This document shows positions 32,401-38,495 of a stretch of 64,000 nucleotides of DNA, piece by piece. Each line of letters starts with the position of its first letter. The stretch's first letter is position 1. The translations under genes were made by a program, and so were the position numbers. A model generated the notes under the pieces. The model did not search any database. It had not been told where the DNA came from and saw only the letters and a list, made by a program, of their open reading frames with translations. The DNA comes from Bacillus sp. CGMCC 1.16541 (lineage in GTDB: Bacteria > Bacillota > Bacilli > Bacillales > Bacillaceae_H). Location of the stretch: positions 30,615 through 94,614 of the forward strand of contig NZ_QFRU01000018.1 in NCBI RefSeq assembly GCF_003184905.1, given 5' to 3'.

Positions 32401-35400
32401 AACCGTTGCAAGCGCAAAGCCTGTAGCTGAACCGGTCACTGTATACGAACCTGGCTGTAATCCATTTACAACATAATTCCCAAAATCATCAGTCGTAGTC
32501 GAGGCAACAACGACCGGAATTCCCGCAACGGTCCGAACAACCGCAATCGCTCCAATGATCGGCTCACCTGTATCTGCTGTGGTAATTTGTCCGGCGATAC
32601 TACCTGCATTGGCTGTTAAGGTAAAGTTCACATCAGTAACAATTGCTCCTGGTGTTAAAATGACTCCACCTAGCTGAGCGCCAAAGCCTGGAGCACTAAC
32701 AATCATTTGTTGATTTCCTTGTGGTAAATTTGCAATCGAATAGTTTCCAAATTCATCTGTTACCGCCGTGCCAAGGACAATCTCATTTTGATCTAACACA
32801 CGAATGGTGGCATTGCTAATCGGATTACCAGTGTCTGACGTGACCGTACCTGAAATTGTTGCCGGATTTGGTGTAAGGAAAATGTTCGATGAAGTTGTTT
32901 CATTCGATCGAACCGTAATCCCTGTTGAAGAAGACGCGTAATTTTGATACGACGCGACGAGAATATAAGCACCAGGTGCTAATCCAGATAGAAAATAGCC
33001 ACCAAATGCATCGGTTACGAGTGTGGCAATTGGGTTTAAGCCAATTGCAGGATACACAAGTACAGCAGCACCGACAAGCGGTGTGTTTGTTTCAACATCA
33101 AACACTTGCCCTGCAATTGAACCAGGGTTTGCAATTAAATTTGCGTTAACAACAGACGTTTCATTCGGCTGTGCAGTAAAACTTAACGTTCGAGCTTGGA
33201 ACGTTGGGTTGCTAAAAGGAATCGTGTAATCACCAGCCGTAAACCCTGTAATTTGATAAAAACCATTCACATCTGTTTGCGTTTGCGTCACAAGAATACC
33301 GTTATCATCAATTAACTGAACAAGCGTATTTACAATCGGTTCGCCTGTATCAGCGTTCAGAACGGTTCCTTCTACAGCAGAAGGCAATTGTTCAAGTGTG
33401 AAATTTAAAGTCGCTGTTTCGCCAGGGGTTAACGTAACTGACGATGCTTGCGATCCAAATGAAGGCTCAAGAACAATGACAGTAAATGTCCCTTGTGGTA
33501 AGTTTGGAACAACGTAAAAACCGTTTGAGTCCGTAACAGTTGTCGCAATAATTGGGCCAGAAGCCGTAAATTGACGAACAATCACACTTGCACCAACGAC
33601 TGGAGCACCTGTTGCCACATTTGTTACGCTACCTTGAATTTGTGATGGATTCGGTTCTAATGCGAAGCTGGCGACGGTTTCAGTGTTTGACGTAACTGTA
33701 AAGCCAACTGTTTGACTTGTAAATCCTTGAACAGTCGCAATCGCTGTATAGTTGCCTGGTGCTAAACTTGGAACAGCATATTGTCCGAGTGCATTGGATA
33801 CAACCGAAACAACCGCAGCACCTGTTTGATCAAAAATTTGCACGCTTGCTCCAGCGAGAGCATCTCCATTCTCACGATTGACGACAAATCCTGTGACACT
33901 ACCGGGGTTTGGTGTAAGTGGAAGGGTAGTTGTCGTCGTTTCACCTGCAACTAAAATGACAGCTCGCGATGCGGTTCCGAAATTCAGCGCATCAGCTGTT
34001 GCGATAAATGAGCCAGCCGGTAAGTTTTCAATACGAAACGTGCCATCTTGACTTGACGTACCTGCGCCAATTAAAACCCCTGTGTTCGGATTGATAATCG
34101 AAATAAGACTACCTGCAATGCCAACACCTGTTTGTTCATTAATCACTTGCCCTGTTAATGTAGCAGGGGAAGGCTGAAGTGAAACAGTCGTTTGTGTCAC
34201 TTGATTCGCTTGCACTTGAACGCTAATGGTTGTTGCTTGGAACCCAGGGGCAGAAGCGTTGATTACATAGCTACCTGGTAATACATCAAAGAACGCAAAT
34301 GTTCCATCCGGTTGTGCGAGAACGGTTGCAATTAACACGCCGTTTAAATCGAGTAAGCGAATTTGTAAATTTGGTCCTGTAATCGGGCTTCCGTTTTGGT
34401 CGACGAGCTGACCGGAAATGGAGCCGTTTAGCTCACGTAATGAAATATTGGCAATAGACGTTGTATCACTCACAACGATGGCCCCAACCGTATCTGTTCC
34501 AAACGTAGGGAACGAAGCGGTCACCGTGTAGCTTCCTGGTGTTAAGTTTTGAACAAGGAAGTTTCCGTTTAAATCGGTTGTCACTGTCGCAACAATAATG
34601 CCAGCACCAGTTGCTTGGCGAATTACAACGGTCGCATTAATAAGTGGCTCCCCATTTGCTTCGTTCGTCACAAGTCCACTTAGTGCACCAGGGTTTGGAG
34701 TAAGCGAGAAATTAACATTTGGTACGTTACTACCAGGCTGTAAGGTCACACCTGTAAGTGAATTGCCAAACGACGGAGCGGTAGCGGTAACCGTGAATGA
34801 CCCAGGTGGAAGATTTCCGATTGAATACGCCCCATTCGCATCAGTTCCAGCCGTTCCTAAAATCGTTTCATTTGCATCTAACACACGAATTACAGCGTTT
34901 GAAATTGGACTTCCATCTGTATCACGTACCGTACCAGAAATGGTTGACGGATTTGGATTTACCGTTAAATTAACGGTTGTTTGGACATTTGAAGCGACAA
35001 TGGCTCCAGCAGATTCAGTTGTAAAGTTTGGTGCTGTAGCTGTCACAATATAGTTCCCGGGAGCTAAATTTAAAAATTGATACGCACCGTTGCTATCGGC
35101 TACTGTACTTTGAATGAAGATATTTTGATTGTTGTATAGCTCGACTACCGTATTTGGTTGAGCAGGAGAAACGGTTCCGACAATTGAACCTGGATCTGGT
35201 GCAAGATTGACAACAGTAACTGTTGTTGTACTTGCTAAGACAATGGCTCCAGCGATATTCGTTTGGAAATTCGTTGCGCTCGCAACAACGTTATAATTGC
35301 CAGGTGGTAAGCCTTCGACTGTATAATTTCCTTGACTGTCGGTTAAAGCAACTTGAATTTGGACGTTGTTTTGATCAACAACACTCACAGTCGCCCCAGC

Positions 35401-38307
35401 AATCGGTGTTCCGTTACTTCTCACTTGACCGGTAATAAGACCAGGGCTTGGTGCTAATGCGATAGTTACCGTTCCTTGTTCCCCAGGAGGTACCGTGACA
35501 GTTGCAAAGTTCGTTTGAAAGTTCGATGCTGATGCTACAAGTGTATACGTTCCTGGTGCTAACTGCGGTGCAAGGAAATTTCCTTGTAAATCAGTAAAAA
35601 CGGTAGAAATTACACTGCCATTTGCATCTAAAATACGTACTTGAATTTGAGCCCCAGAAATCGGCTCACCCGTTTGTTGATTCGTTACGGTTCCGACGAT
35701 TGAAACAGGATTAAATGCTAATGTAAAGTTTAACGTTGTTGTTTGATTCGATTGAATCGCTGTTCCTTGACTGGCTGTTTGAAGCGTTGGAGCGGTTGCT
35801 GTTACGACGTACGTTCCTGGTGCTAAGTTCGGGATTGTATATACACCGTTTTGATTCGTAACACCTGTACCAACAATAGCGCCACCAATGTTTGTGCGCA
35901 CATTAAGAATGGCACCTGCTACAGCTTCTCCGTTTGAATTTGTTACCGTCCCTGTTAATGTGCCTGGATCTGGGTTAAGCGAGAAGGTAACCGTTGTAGT
36001 TGTAAAACCAACGACTTCTGCCCCTAGTAGCTGTGATTGAAAGTTCTGCGCGGTTGCTGTTACTGTATAGTTTCCTGGTGCTAAGTTTGGAATGGTGTAT
36101 GAGCCATTTTGATCTGTACTAACGGATGCAACAAGATTGTTGTTTAAAAAGACATTGATGATCCCACCAACAAGTGGTCCACCTTGATTGTTCGTCACCG
36201 TTCCACTAATAACTCCGACAATTCGATTGAGTGTCCCATTTAATGTTGTTGTCGCATTCGGTTGAAGAATGGCACCCGTTGTTTGACTAGCATAACCAGG
36301 CTGCCCAAACGTGACGGTATAGCTACCTGGTGCAAGGTTTGCGACAGTATATTGTCCTTGTGCATTCGTGGTGGCGGTTGCGACTGTAATGCCGCCTTGA
36401 TTCACAATATTAACAGAGGCCCCGGCTAAAACAGTATTCGTTTGCGCATCTCGTACCGTCCCTGTTAAAGTTCCTGGAGAAGGTTGTAACACGACATTTT
36501 GGGTGGTTGTTTGACCTGCTTGAATAGTAAAGCCGAGTAAGCCAGTTTGGAAATTTTGAGCGGTTACGCGAAGCTGGAAGGTTCCTGGAGCTAGCTGACT
36601 AATCGTATACTGCCCTTGTGCATTCGTTGTCGCAGTTGCGATGACATTATTTCCAGCATCCAACACTTCCACAAGTGCCCCAGCAATCGCGGCTCCTCCT
36701 GGGTTTGTCACTGTTCCAGTGACGGTGCCAGGTGATGGTGCAAGCGTAAAATTTGCTGTTGTTGTTTGTCCAGATGTCACCGTAATTCCACGAGACTGCG
36801 CTTGAAAGTTTGTTGCGCTTGCGGTAATTGTATAGTTTCCTGGTGTAACATTTGAAATGGTATATTGTCCTTGTGCGTTCGTTGTCACGGTCGCAATGAC
36901 ATTGTTCAATGAATCAATGAGTCGAAGGGTAGCTCCAGCAATCGGTGTGCCACCAGAATTTGTCACAGTACCGGTGACGGTTCCCGGAACAGGTTGTAAA
37001 ATGACATTCACAATTTGTGTTTGCCCTGCTAAAACAGTTGTGGATTGAGTGAGAGTTGTGAATCCTGCAGCGATAAAAGTGAGATTATACGTACCAGCAG
37101 CAAGTTGCGTGAAGCTATAGTTTCCTTGTGCATTCGTTGTTGTGGTTCCAACAAGCACGTTCGTCGAATTTCGTAGTTCCACGGTGACGTTACTAAGGGG
37201 TAAGCCTGTTTGCCCAGAGGTGACTTGCCCGGTAATCGCAGAAGCCGCTGCGACGGTGACATCATTAAACGCAACGGCATTCGCTAATTGCGTACCTGTT
37301 TGGTTATCAATACCAGAAGCTGTTACCGTATTCAGTCGTCTTGTGCCTGCTGATGTGAATGTACCGGTTACTGTATATGTTAATGTAGCGGTTTGTCCTA
37401 CTGCAAGGTTACCGATGTTCCATGATAGCGTGCGATTAGACAAGTTAAACGTCGTTGTTCCAGTAGAAGCTGTAATAGAGCTTACATTCGATAAGAGATC
37501 AATGTTAAACACATCTGTTACATTTACTTGCCTTGCTAATGACCGTCCTGTATTGCTAACGGTTACCGTTTGCGTCCAAGTAGTCAGATTTCCAGTTAAT
37601 ACAGAAGTCGGACCTGATGAAATGACTTTCGTTGCATTTAATCGTGCGCGACTATCGACATCATCAGGTGAAACAGGATTCGTTAATGCATCGATAAATT
37701 TAAAGCCCTCTGACGTTCGCAATGAATCTTTATTGTAGTTATTTGCATTTGCTGACGTAAAGAAAATGAATCGTAAATCAGTAGAGGAACTAATGCCTAA
37801 CGTCTGAAAAAATTGAGCAGCGGGATATTGAAAATCCACAAAATAATCTGGATTTCCTCCGAAGTTAGAACCATCGTTTGTTAATGTTGCGCGTGCTACA
37901 TCAAAGTTGGCAATGGGCTGCGTGAAATTAGGCGTCCCGCGTCCATCGGTTCCTTCAGCGGGGTCATTCCACGAGTTAAAGACTTGCTGTGTATTTTCAA
38001 TTAAATTGATGGTGTTGTTTAAACCGTTTACGTTCGCGAGCCAATTGTAAACACCTGGTGTACCGGTTGTGTTAATAAGTACACCCCATGCAAAGTTACG
38101 AAACCCTGTTAATTGTGAATTTCGCGGATCTGTGTTCACCCGAAGTCGAAAGTAAATAGTTGTTCCATCATAGGACACGAAAGCAGCGGGAAATTGCGTA
38201 TTTCCTACAATGTCAGTTGAGGATGGTGATTCATCTCCAACCACATCAAAGAGCGGCTGTGCGCCTAGGAAGATAGGTTGAAATTGCTCATTTGATGGAA
38301 AAGCCAT
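17452..38307 (-). CDS. Giant 6951-residue protein with 74 carboxypeptidase-regulatory-like modules
   Basis: One uninterrupted 20.9 kb frame behind a perfect AAGGAGGT site. Residues 1-~220 are unique; ~225-350 form a DUF11-like domain; 357-1121 hold nine Ig-fold CarboxypepD_reg-like modules. Residues 1122-6583 hold 63 more in eight tandem eight-module blocks; 6584-~6764 hold two divergent modules; 6765-6951 is a unique tail with 13 cysteines. I see no cysteine before the tail. Each module (~86 residues) follows the pattern GxVxxxxxGxPIxGA...TDxNGxYxIxNLxPGxYxVxAxAxxF...TTTxxxxLxPNPG. There is no signal peptide, LPXTG or membrane helix. A non-secreted, cysteine-capped fibrous protein in a spore-former suggests a spore-surface or exosporium component made in the mother cell. 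That role is inference. An adhesin with unrecognised export is the alternative. Confidence 0.93.
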   Translation of the reverse strand: MAFPSNEQFQPIFLGAQPLFDVVGDESPSSTDIVGNTQFPAAFVSYDGTTIYFRLRVNTDPRNSQLTGFRNFAWGVLINTTGTPGVYNWLANVNGLNNTINLIENTQQVFNSWNDPAEGTDGRGTPNFTQPIANFDVARATLTNDGSNFGGNPDYFVDFQYPAAQFFQTLGISSSTDLRFIFFTSANANNYNKDSLRTSEGFKFIDALTNPVSPDDVDSRARLNATKVISSGPTSVLTGNLTTWTQTVTVSNTGRSLARQVNVTDVFNIDLLSNVSSITASTGTTTFNLSNRTLSWNIGNLAVGQTATLTYTVTGTFTSAGTRRLNTVTASGIDNQTGTQLANAVAFNDVTVAAASAITGQVTSGQTGLPLSNVTVELRNSTNVLVGTTTTNAQGNYSFTQLAAGTYNLTFIAAGFTTLTQSTTVLAGQTQIVNVILQPVPGTVTGTVTNSGGTPIAGATLRLIDSLNNVIATVTTNAQGQYTISNVTPGNYTITASATNFQAQSRGITVTSGQTTTANFTLAPSPGTVTGTVTNPGGAAIAGALVEVLDAGNNVIATATTNAQGQYTISQLAPGTFQLRVTAQNFQTGLLGFTIQAGQTTTQNVVLQPSPGTLTGTVRDAQTNTVLAGASVNIVNQGGITVATATTNAQGQYTVANLAPGSYTVTFGQPGYASQTTGAILQPNATTTLNGTLNRIVGVISGTVTNNQGGPLVGGIINVFLNNNLVASVSTDQNGSYTIPNLAPGNYTVTATAQNFQSQLLGAEVVGFTTTTVTFSLNPDPGTLTGTVTNSNGEAVAGAILNVRTNIGGAIVGTGVTNQNGVYTIPNLAPGTYVVTATAPTLQTASQGTAIQSNQTTTLNFTLAFNPVSIVGTVTNQQTGEPISGAQIQVRILDANGSVISTVFTDLQGNFLAPQLAPGTYTLVASASNFQTNFATVTVPPGEQGTVTIALAPSPGLITGQVRSNGTPIAGATVSVVDQNNVQIQVALTDSQGNYTVEGLPPGNYNVVASATNFQTNIAGAIVLASTTTVTVVNLAPDPGSIVGTVSPAQPNTVVELYNNQNIFIQSTVADSNGAYQFLNLAPGNYIVTATAPNFTTESAGAIVASNVQTTVNLTVNPNPSTISGTVRDTDGSPISNAVIRVLDANETILGTAGTDANGAYSIGNLPPGSFTVTATAPSFGNSLTGVTLQPGSNVPNVNFSLTPNPGALSGLVTNEANGEPLINATVVIRQATGAGIIVATVTTDLNGNFLVQNLTPGSYTVTASFPTFGTDTVGAIVVSDTTSIANISLRELNGSISGQLVDQNGSPITGPNLQIRLLDLNGVLIATVLAQPDGTFAFFDVLPGSYVINASAPGFQATTISVQVQANQVTQTTVSLQPSPATLTGQVINEQTGVGIAGSLISIINPNTGVLIGAGTSSQDGTFRIENLPAGSFIATADALNFGTASRAVILVAGETTTTTLPLTPNPGSVTGFVVNRENGDALAGASVQIFDQTGAAVVSVVSNALGQYAVPSLAPGNYTAIATVQGFTSQTVGFTVTSNTETVASFALEPNPSQIQGSVTNVATGAPVVGASVIVRQFTASGPIIATTVTDSNGFYVVPNLPQGTFTVIVLEPSFGSQASSVTLTPGETATLNFTLEQLPSAVEGTVLNADTGEPIVNTLVQLIDDNGILVTQTQTDVNGFYQITGFTAGDYTIPFSNPTFQARTLSFTAQPNETSVVNANLIANPGSIAGQVFDVETNTPLVGAAVLVYPAIGLNPIATLVTDAFGGYFLSGLAPGAYILVASYQNYASSSTGITVRSNETTSSNIFLTPNPATISGTVTSDTGNPISNATIRVLDQNEIVLGTAVTDEFGNYSIANLPQGNQQMIVSAPGFGAQLGGVILTPGAIVTDVNFTLTANAGSIAGQITTADTGEPIIGAIAVVRTVAGIPVVVASTTTDDFGNYVVNGLQPGSYTVTGSATGFALATVGAIVVSDTTTEANIALSRLVGSISGTVVDIQGNPLLNIPIQIRVFDQSGLLLETIAAQSDGTFLIDNLPPGSYQLTVLAQNYAANTVGAFVVANEVTVITVPLTPNPGTVTGQVINASTSVPVAGAIVSVTDVNGLPIGNTVADNNGNFVISELPPTTVIVSAVAPNFGSDSRSVILTPGGTATTTLSLTPNPGAISGFVTNEQTSDPLVGATIQVFDVTNALVATVVSDSNGFYQFTNLAPGFYRVIATATNFGSLLQDVQVFSNQVTSVNFALPPNPGSIFGTVVNQQTGDFIVGATIIVREFSPAGPIAQTTATDSSGQFTVLNLAPGTYAVTAFNPNFGTQSTTTIVQSNGVSTVSLALPPNPGSIQGQITSAQTGEPIVNTQVRVLNDNGVLVATVQTDINGNYFVSGLLPGTYTVVFSNPDFQSSTVGAVVGAGSTVTLNRALTPDPGTITGTVVDAQTGLPLVGALVQVFPAQSLLSIADAITNQNGTYTISGIEPGEYVIVGTAFNYASNAVGATVSPNATAVANLFLVPNPATVSGTVVSTDGTPIAGATVRIIDQNETVLGIGVTDQNGNYTIGNLPPGSQTVIVSALNFGTQIIGVTLTPGQVLTGVNAELTPNPGSVQGTVTNEQTGERIAGAEVIIRKVGATSVIVASTTTDNNGNYLVNNLAPGTYVVTASRSGFGVGSVGVTVISDATSIANLSLTPLTGTITGTITDPQGNPITGNNLQIQVFNQSGQLVKSVLANEDGTFTILDLPPGTYQLTFTAPNFATGTFSTTVVSEQTTNLTAILQPNPATVIAQVINEETGEPIAGAIVTVTLPTGTIVGDGVTDANGFVTIENLPPQTLNISITADNFGSVSQSIILAPGQVLETSISLSPQTGTLQGTVVNDSTGVAIAGATVRVFSFTRGLVATLVTNEFGFYEVQNLSTGQYRVIVSATNFGSIVGETTVVVNQVTVLNFFLPPDPGSIQGVVVNEQTGDPLAGASIVIRQFSPTGPIVATLSTDQSGFFTVNNLAPGSYTVISLAPNFGSEAASVFVQSNATSTVILALAPNPGTAQGTLTNAQTGDPLSGAFVRVLDSNRVIIQEIQTDANGNYRVDELAPGDYLLIAVSPNFQRETIGFTVASGETTTVNLALTPDPGLITGRVVDQQTGLALEGALVQVFPAQSLVPIANAVTDQNGNYQIVALAPGEYVVTANARNYARGAVGATVFATQTTVANLGLLPNPATISGVVTSTGGQPIGNASVRVIDQNEVVLGTALTDQNGNYVISNLPPGSHTIIVAAATFSTQISGVTLTAGDFIENVNFVLTPNPGNLTGQITNGQTGDPIPSAITIVRLVGGAGVIVANTVTDIDGRYFISGLAPGSYTIVASRNGFGTATVGAVIQSDVTTIANIVLLPNVGAITGVITDLQGSPILGENTQIQVFDQSGTLLKTLLASSDGTYNVLDLLPGSYTLVITSPNFAATTTSAVVVSDQTTQANVTLTPNPATVTGQVINAGTGATISGAIVTISDLNGIVVGSGTSDFNGNFTIPNLPATTLIVSAIAQGFGSDSKAVLLTPGEIEATTLSLTPNPGTLRGTVVDEQTGNTIAGATVQVFDFTRALVATVQTDQNGVYELQNLAPNLYRVTATAVKFGSVTQDTTVTADTTTTLDFSLPPNPGTITGTVFNQQTGAPIAGASIAIRQFSPVGPIVATTTTNSQGQFTVFNLTPSAYTVVASQPNFGTQAASTFVQSNEVSTVLLNLPPNPGTVTGTITSAQTGDVLPNTLIRIVDINGVIVATSQTDVNGIYRVEGLAPGTYTLVAINPEFQRITIGFTVSSNQTVTQNISLIPNPGTITGTVTSAQTGDPIAGAVIQIFQSESIVPVANAITNQNGLFTVIGLEPGEYTVVARAINFGSVAVGAIVTPNDTTTVTLALPPLPGAIFGRVTDFGGNGIPNATVRLLDQNQNVVGIGATDLNGNYTIGNIAPGTYTVLASAPNFGSNTIGVTLTPAQVLTNVNIPLQANPGTIAGQVTDSSSGTPIAGATITVRSINTGNIVVQTVNTDQAGNYVAPSLAPGQYSVTVTKSDFGTQTQTVTVTSNQTTTANFALIVDTGTISGTVTDSNGDPITGTTIFVRVFDENNLLIKSVTAQPNGTFAVLYLEPGTYTLVAEAPNYATNSVTVIVQANQTTTVSIPLTPNPATITGQVFNQQTNTPLQGATVTASINGQLIATTVTDNNGTFQLVNLPAGSIDVTVSAPNFESATQTVTLTPGETEQISVSLAPLVGSITGTIINQQTSNPIEGATIIIRQFSPSGPIVATATTDAAGVFTVSNLPPGTYTVIAQATNFGTQSATTVVFANATSTVTIGLTPSPGAVEGTVRSGTTLIEGATVRVIRRDGTLVDEVTTNAVGFYAVEGLPADSYTLVVTDAGFQQQSVGFTVAPNQTTTVNVNLTPNPGTLTGVVTDLFTGGPIANATVLVFPSQSITPVAQAVTDSNGQYTILGLAPGEYNVVATATNYARRGVGAVITAGEQTVASIELTPNPATVSGTITGAGTPLPNATVRIIDQNETVLGTAITDENGNYSISNLPQGTLTVIVSASGFATNLTAVTVTPGQVLQNVNVDLSPLFGNITGQIFNSDTGEAIVGAIAVVRTVGGTSIIVASDTTDSDGNYFVEGLAPGSYSVVGTATGFGTITVGAIVQAASTTVVDLGLPLLTGTISGTVTDIAGNPITGSNIQVQVFDSNGTLIKTLLANTNGTFTIIDLSPGTYIIQVTAPNYGTAVASANVVANEVTTITVPLTPNPATVNGLVINAVTQEPLSGVIITVTDRNGLIVGSAVSDINGQFIIQNLPPNTVTLTATATQPGFGSASASVQLGPGAVNSVTLALSPQAGALTGTVRNAQTGEVIAGATVQVFDFTRALVATVVTTQNGQYLVTNLSPGAYRVIASAQNVGSVAQEVEVVANDTAILNFDLVPNPGTIQGTVVNQQTNQPLGGVSIVVRQFSPTGPIVASSATDGNGVFTVPNLAPGTYTVIATLANFGTQAASVIVNADETALVQLALPPNPGIVQGTVTNAQTGDPLANTFVRVIDGNGVIIGVVQTNSNGRYGLEGLTPGTYTLIVVNADFQRETVGFIITAGQTVVINVALQPNPGSITGIVSSTQTGLPLAGAAVQLFSAQGLIPIANAVTDENGRYRFIGIAPGTYTVVANATNFARGSIGTTVVANEQSLANLALQPNPATVSGTIVDQNGAPISNATVRVVDENETVLGTGISGSNGAYVVEGLPSGTYRVIVTASGFSTATSSVTLAPGEVKADVNFVLIANPGTLTGTVVNAENNSPLVGVSVVVRNQAGLIISSTFTNVDGRYTVQNLAPGSYTVTFLSNGFGTIVLGAQLVSGITTILNAALRPLPGSVLGRIVDVQGNPVTGQNIQVKIFSEQLVLIQTLLAQEDGTFTVLNLEPGTYLVNATAPGFAANTVSANVTANEQTDVVVTLTDLPATLIGQIVNATTGDGIVGASLTIVRPNGVIVATGISGDNGTFTFSNLPAGSFLVTAQAPGFGNATTSVILTSGEVTSTTLSLTPSPGTLSGQVTNASTNEPILGATIQLFDQNRTFIGTVVTNSQGNFTVANLTPGQYTAVISASNFGSELRGFVINANTVTILAVALTPNPGIIQGQITNEATGQPIASASVIIRALSPAGPIIATTVTDQNGFYQITGLAPNVYTVVISGTPSFGSEVISVRVDPGETEIVNVALTPLPSAVRGRVTDEGGRGIANALVQLFNEQGVLVRRIQTDNDGSYLLTGFTAGNYVLSVTEPNFQFASSSFQASPGETVTVNFTLAGNPGSIFGTVRSAETNQPIPGAIVQLFTDQSLVPLAFAVADQQGNYQFTGLQPGNYLVLGSAFNFASASAGASVVSNRATAANLFLQPNPASISGTVTTEDGTPINNAVVRILDQNENILNFGVTGPDGTYAIGNLPAGTFKVVVSAPGFQSLLSSLTLIQGEQRDDVNFVLRANPGSIIGTITDENGDPVAGAVITVRLTGPAGIIVATTITNQDGQYRVESLAPGSYIVTVSASGFDTQTVGAIVESDSTTTVDVILSRIIGSISGVVLNNLGQPITGSNIAVSLFDENGILILTTTIHSSGQFAFPNVAPGTYVVTASAEGFITGTAGAIVVAGENTAVTILLQPNPATVTGRVVNANTGEGIQGAIVSATTPEGQILAIATTDVNGNFTIPSLPPGSIIITANAAGFGTDSRAVLLQPNTTTTVTLSLSPTPGLLAGTVTDEFGEPILGASVQVFDITNGLVATVLTNRFGQYRIDGLTPGNYRVIFTAQRFQRLAAGATISAGETTQLNVQLTRLFATVNGTVLNAETRAPIAGATVTLRYQSASGPIFATVVTDALGRFEFTGVAEGTIAIIATATGFGTEAFNSTVFAGQTVTFEFLLLAQTATIQGRVTNASTGATLPNTRIRVINSLGIVVATTQTDDDGNYLVSNLAPGTYQVVALNVNFQAQTQSVTIRPNQVATVNFELVGNPATLRGRVVDADTGLPIVGALVEVFDEAGVSIAFGLTDENGNYVIEGLPQGTFTVIASAPGYLSASSTVELQAGETETLDFELTRRQTEGGVIAGRVFDAETNAPIVNAQVDLIDREGRLVAFTFTDANGQYFFQNLTPDTYTVFVTAEGYQEAQQIVPLAEGESRLDVNFALNRATAFGAISGTVLSAEDSEPIAGALVEIVNVDGEVVATARTDEFGNFLIEGLQPDVYTVRVSATGFVTGTAQATVFAGQITPVQIILTREPVPPFNPCDLINPILSCHIVNVICGEVNPANRKNVQVVLKDGSIATLQIVQLLSTITLTVSVTGDNGSCVSDSFDVIVRERVILCAPKGTNVVCQTNVIDCDTTLLCVNGQFTGIALSLQLAQSITSETNVNIQITGRHISPRPEICDNDVTYVSECEPSLLCVNVPKVIDWVTICTNRDFLLSTSQVTFRCIE
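18559..34944 (-). repeat. Eight tandem ~2.08 kb super-repeats within the giant gene
   Basis: Modules 10-72 fall into eight classes in fixed order. A has DQNE..LGTA; B has VVR..IVASTTTD; C has GNPITG..Q..VFD; D has AGAIVTV..IVG; E has VQVFDFT.ALVATV; F has IRQFSP.GPIVAT; G has LVRV.D.NGVIV; H has FPAQSL.PIANA. Block limits, in order of translation: 34944-32860, 32859-30778, 30777-28696, 28695-26614, 26613-24799, 24798-22714, 22713-20638, 20637-18559. Lengths are 2076-2085 bp, except the fifth (1815 bp), which lacks module E. Blocks are diverged in DNA, so the array is old rather than a recent expansion. Confidence 0.88.
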
Positions 38308-38341
38308 GTATATACCTCCTTGAAAAAGTAATCTTTACAAC

Positions 38342-38351
38342 TTATTGTGTA
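38342..38351 (-). promoter_or_regulatory. Candidate sporulation -10 element of the giant gene
   Basis: Minus-strand TACACAATAA, 34 bases before the ATG, resembles the sigma-E/sigma-K -10 and shares its ACAATA core with the elements at 8107 and 17327. The -35 is not convincing, so the assignment is tentative. Confidence 0.3.
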
Positions 38352-38445
38352 GACAAAATGTGCGTGATACATAAAATATTATTTTGGGTGATTCGACAAG
38401 GATAGATAAAAAGAAGGAAGTCGTATGAAACGCTATTAGTCTATG

Positions 38446-38490
38446 AAAAACCTGCCCCTGTATATGCTAACAATGTGCAAAAGGGCAGGC
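38446..38490 (-). terminator. Terminator after the LCP gene
   Basis: CCTGCCC/GGGCAGG stem followed on the minus strand by five T residues, directly downstream of the LCP stop codon. Confidence 0.75.
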
Positions 38491-38495
38491 TCTTA

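Noticed and set aside
18559..34944. Possible CRISPR-like or tandem DNA repeat array
   Set aside because: The repeats are diverged, in frame and kept at protein level; no short identical repeats with unique spacers.
17693..37738. Many plus-strand ORFs of 60-198 codons antisense to the giant gene, with repeated Val-Pro-Gly-Phe-Gly-type motifs
   Set aside because: They recur with the module period, lack ribosome binding sites and reflect the biased codon content of the repeats on the other strand.
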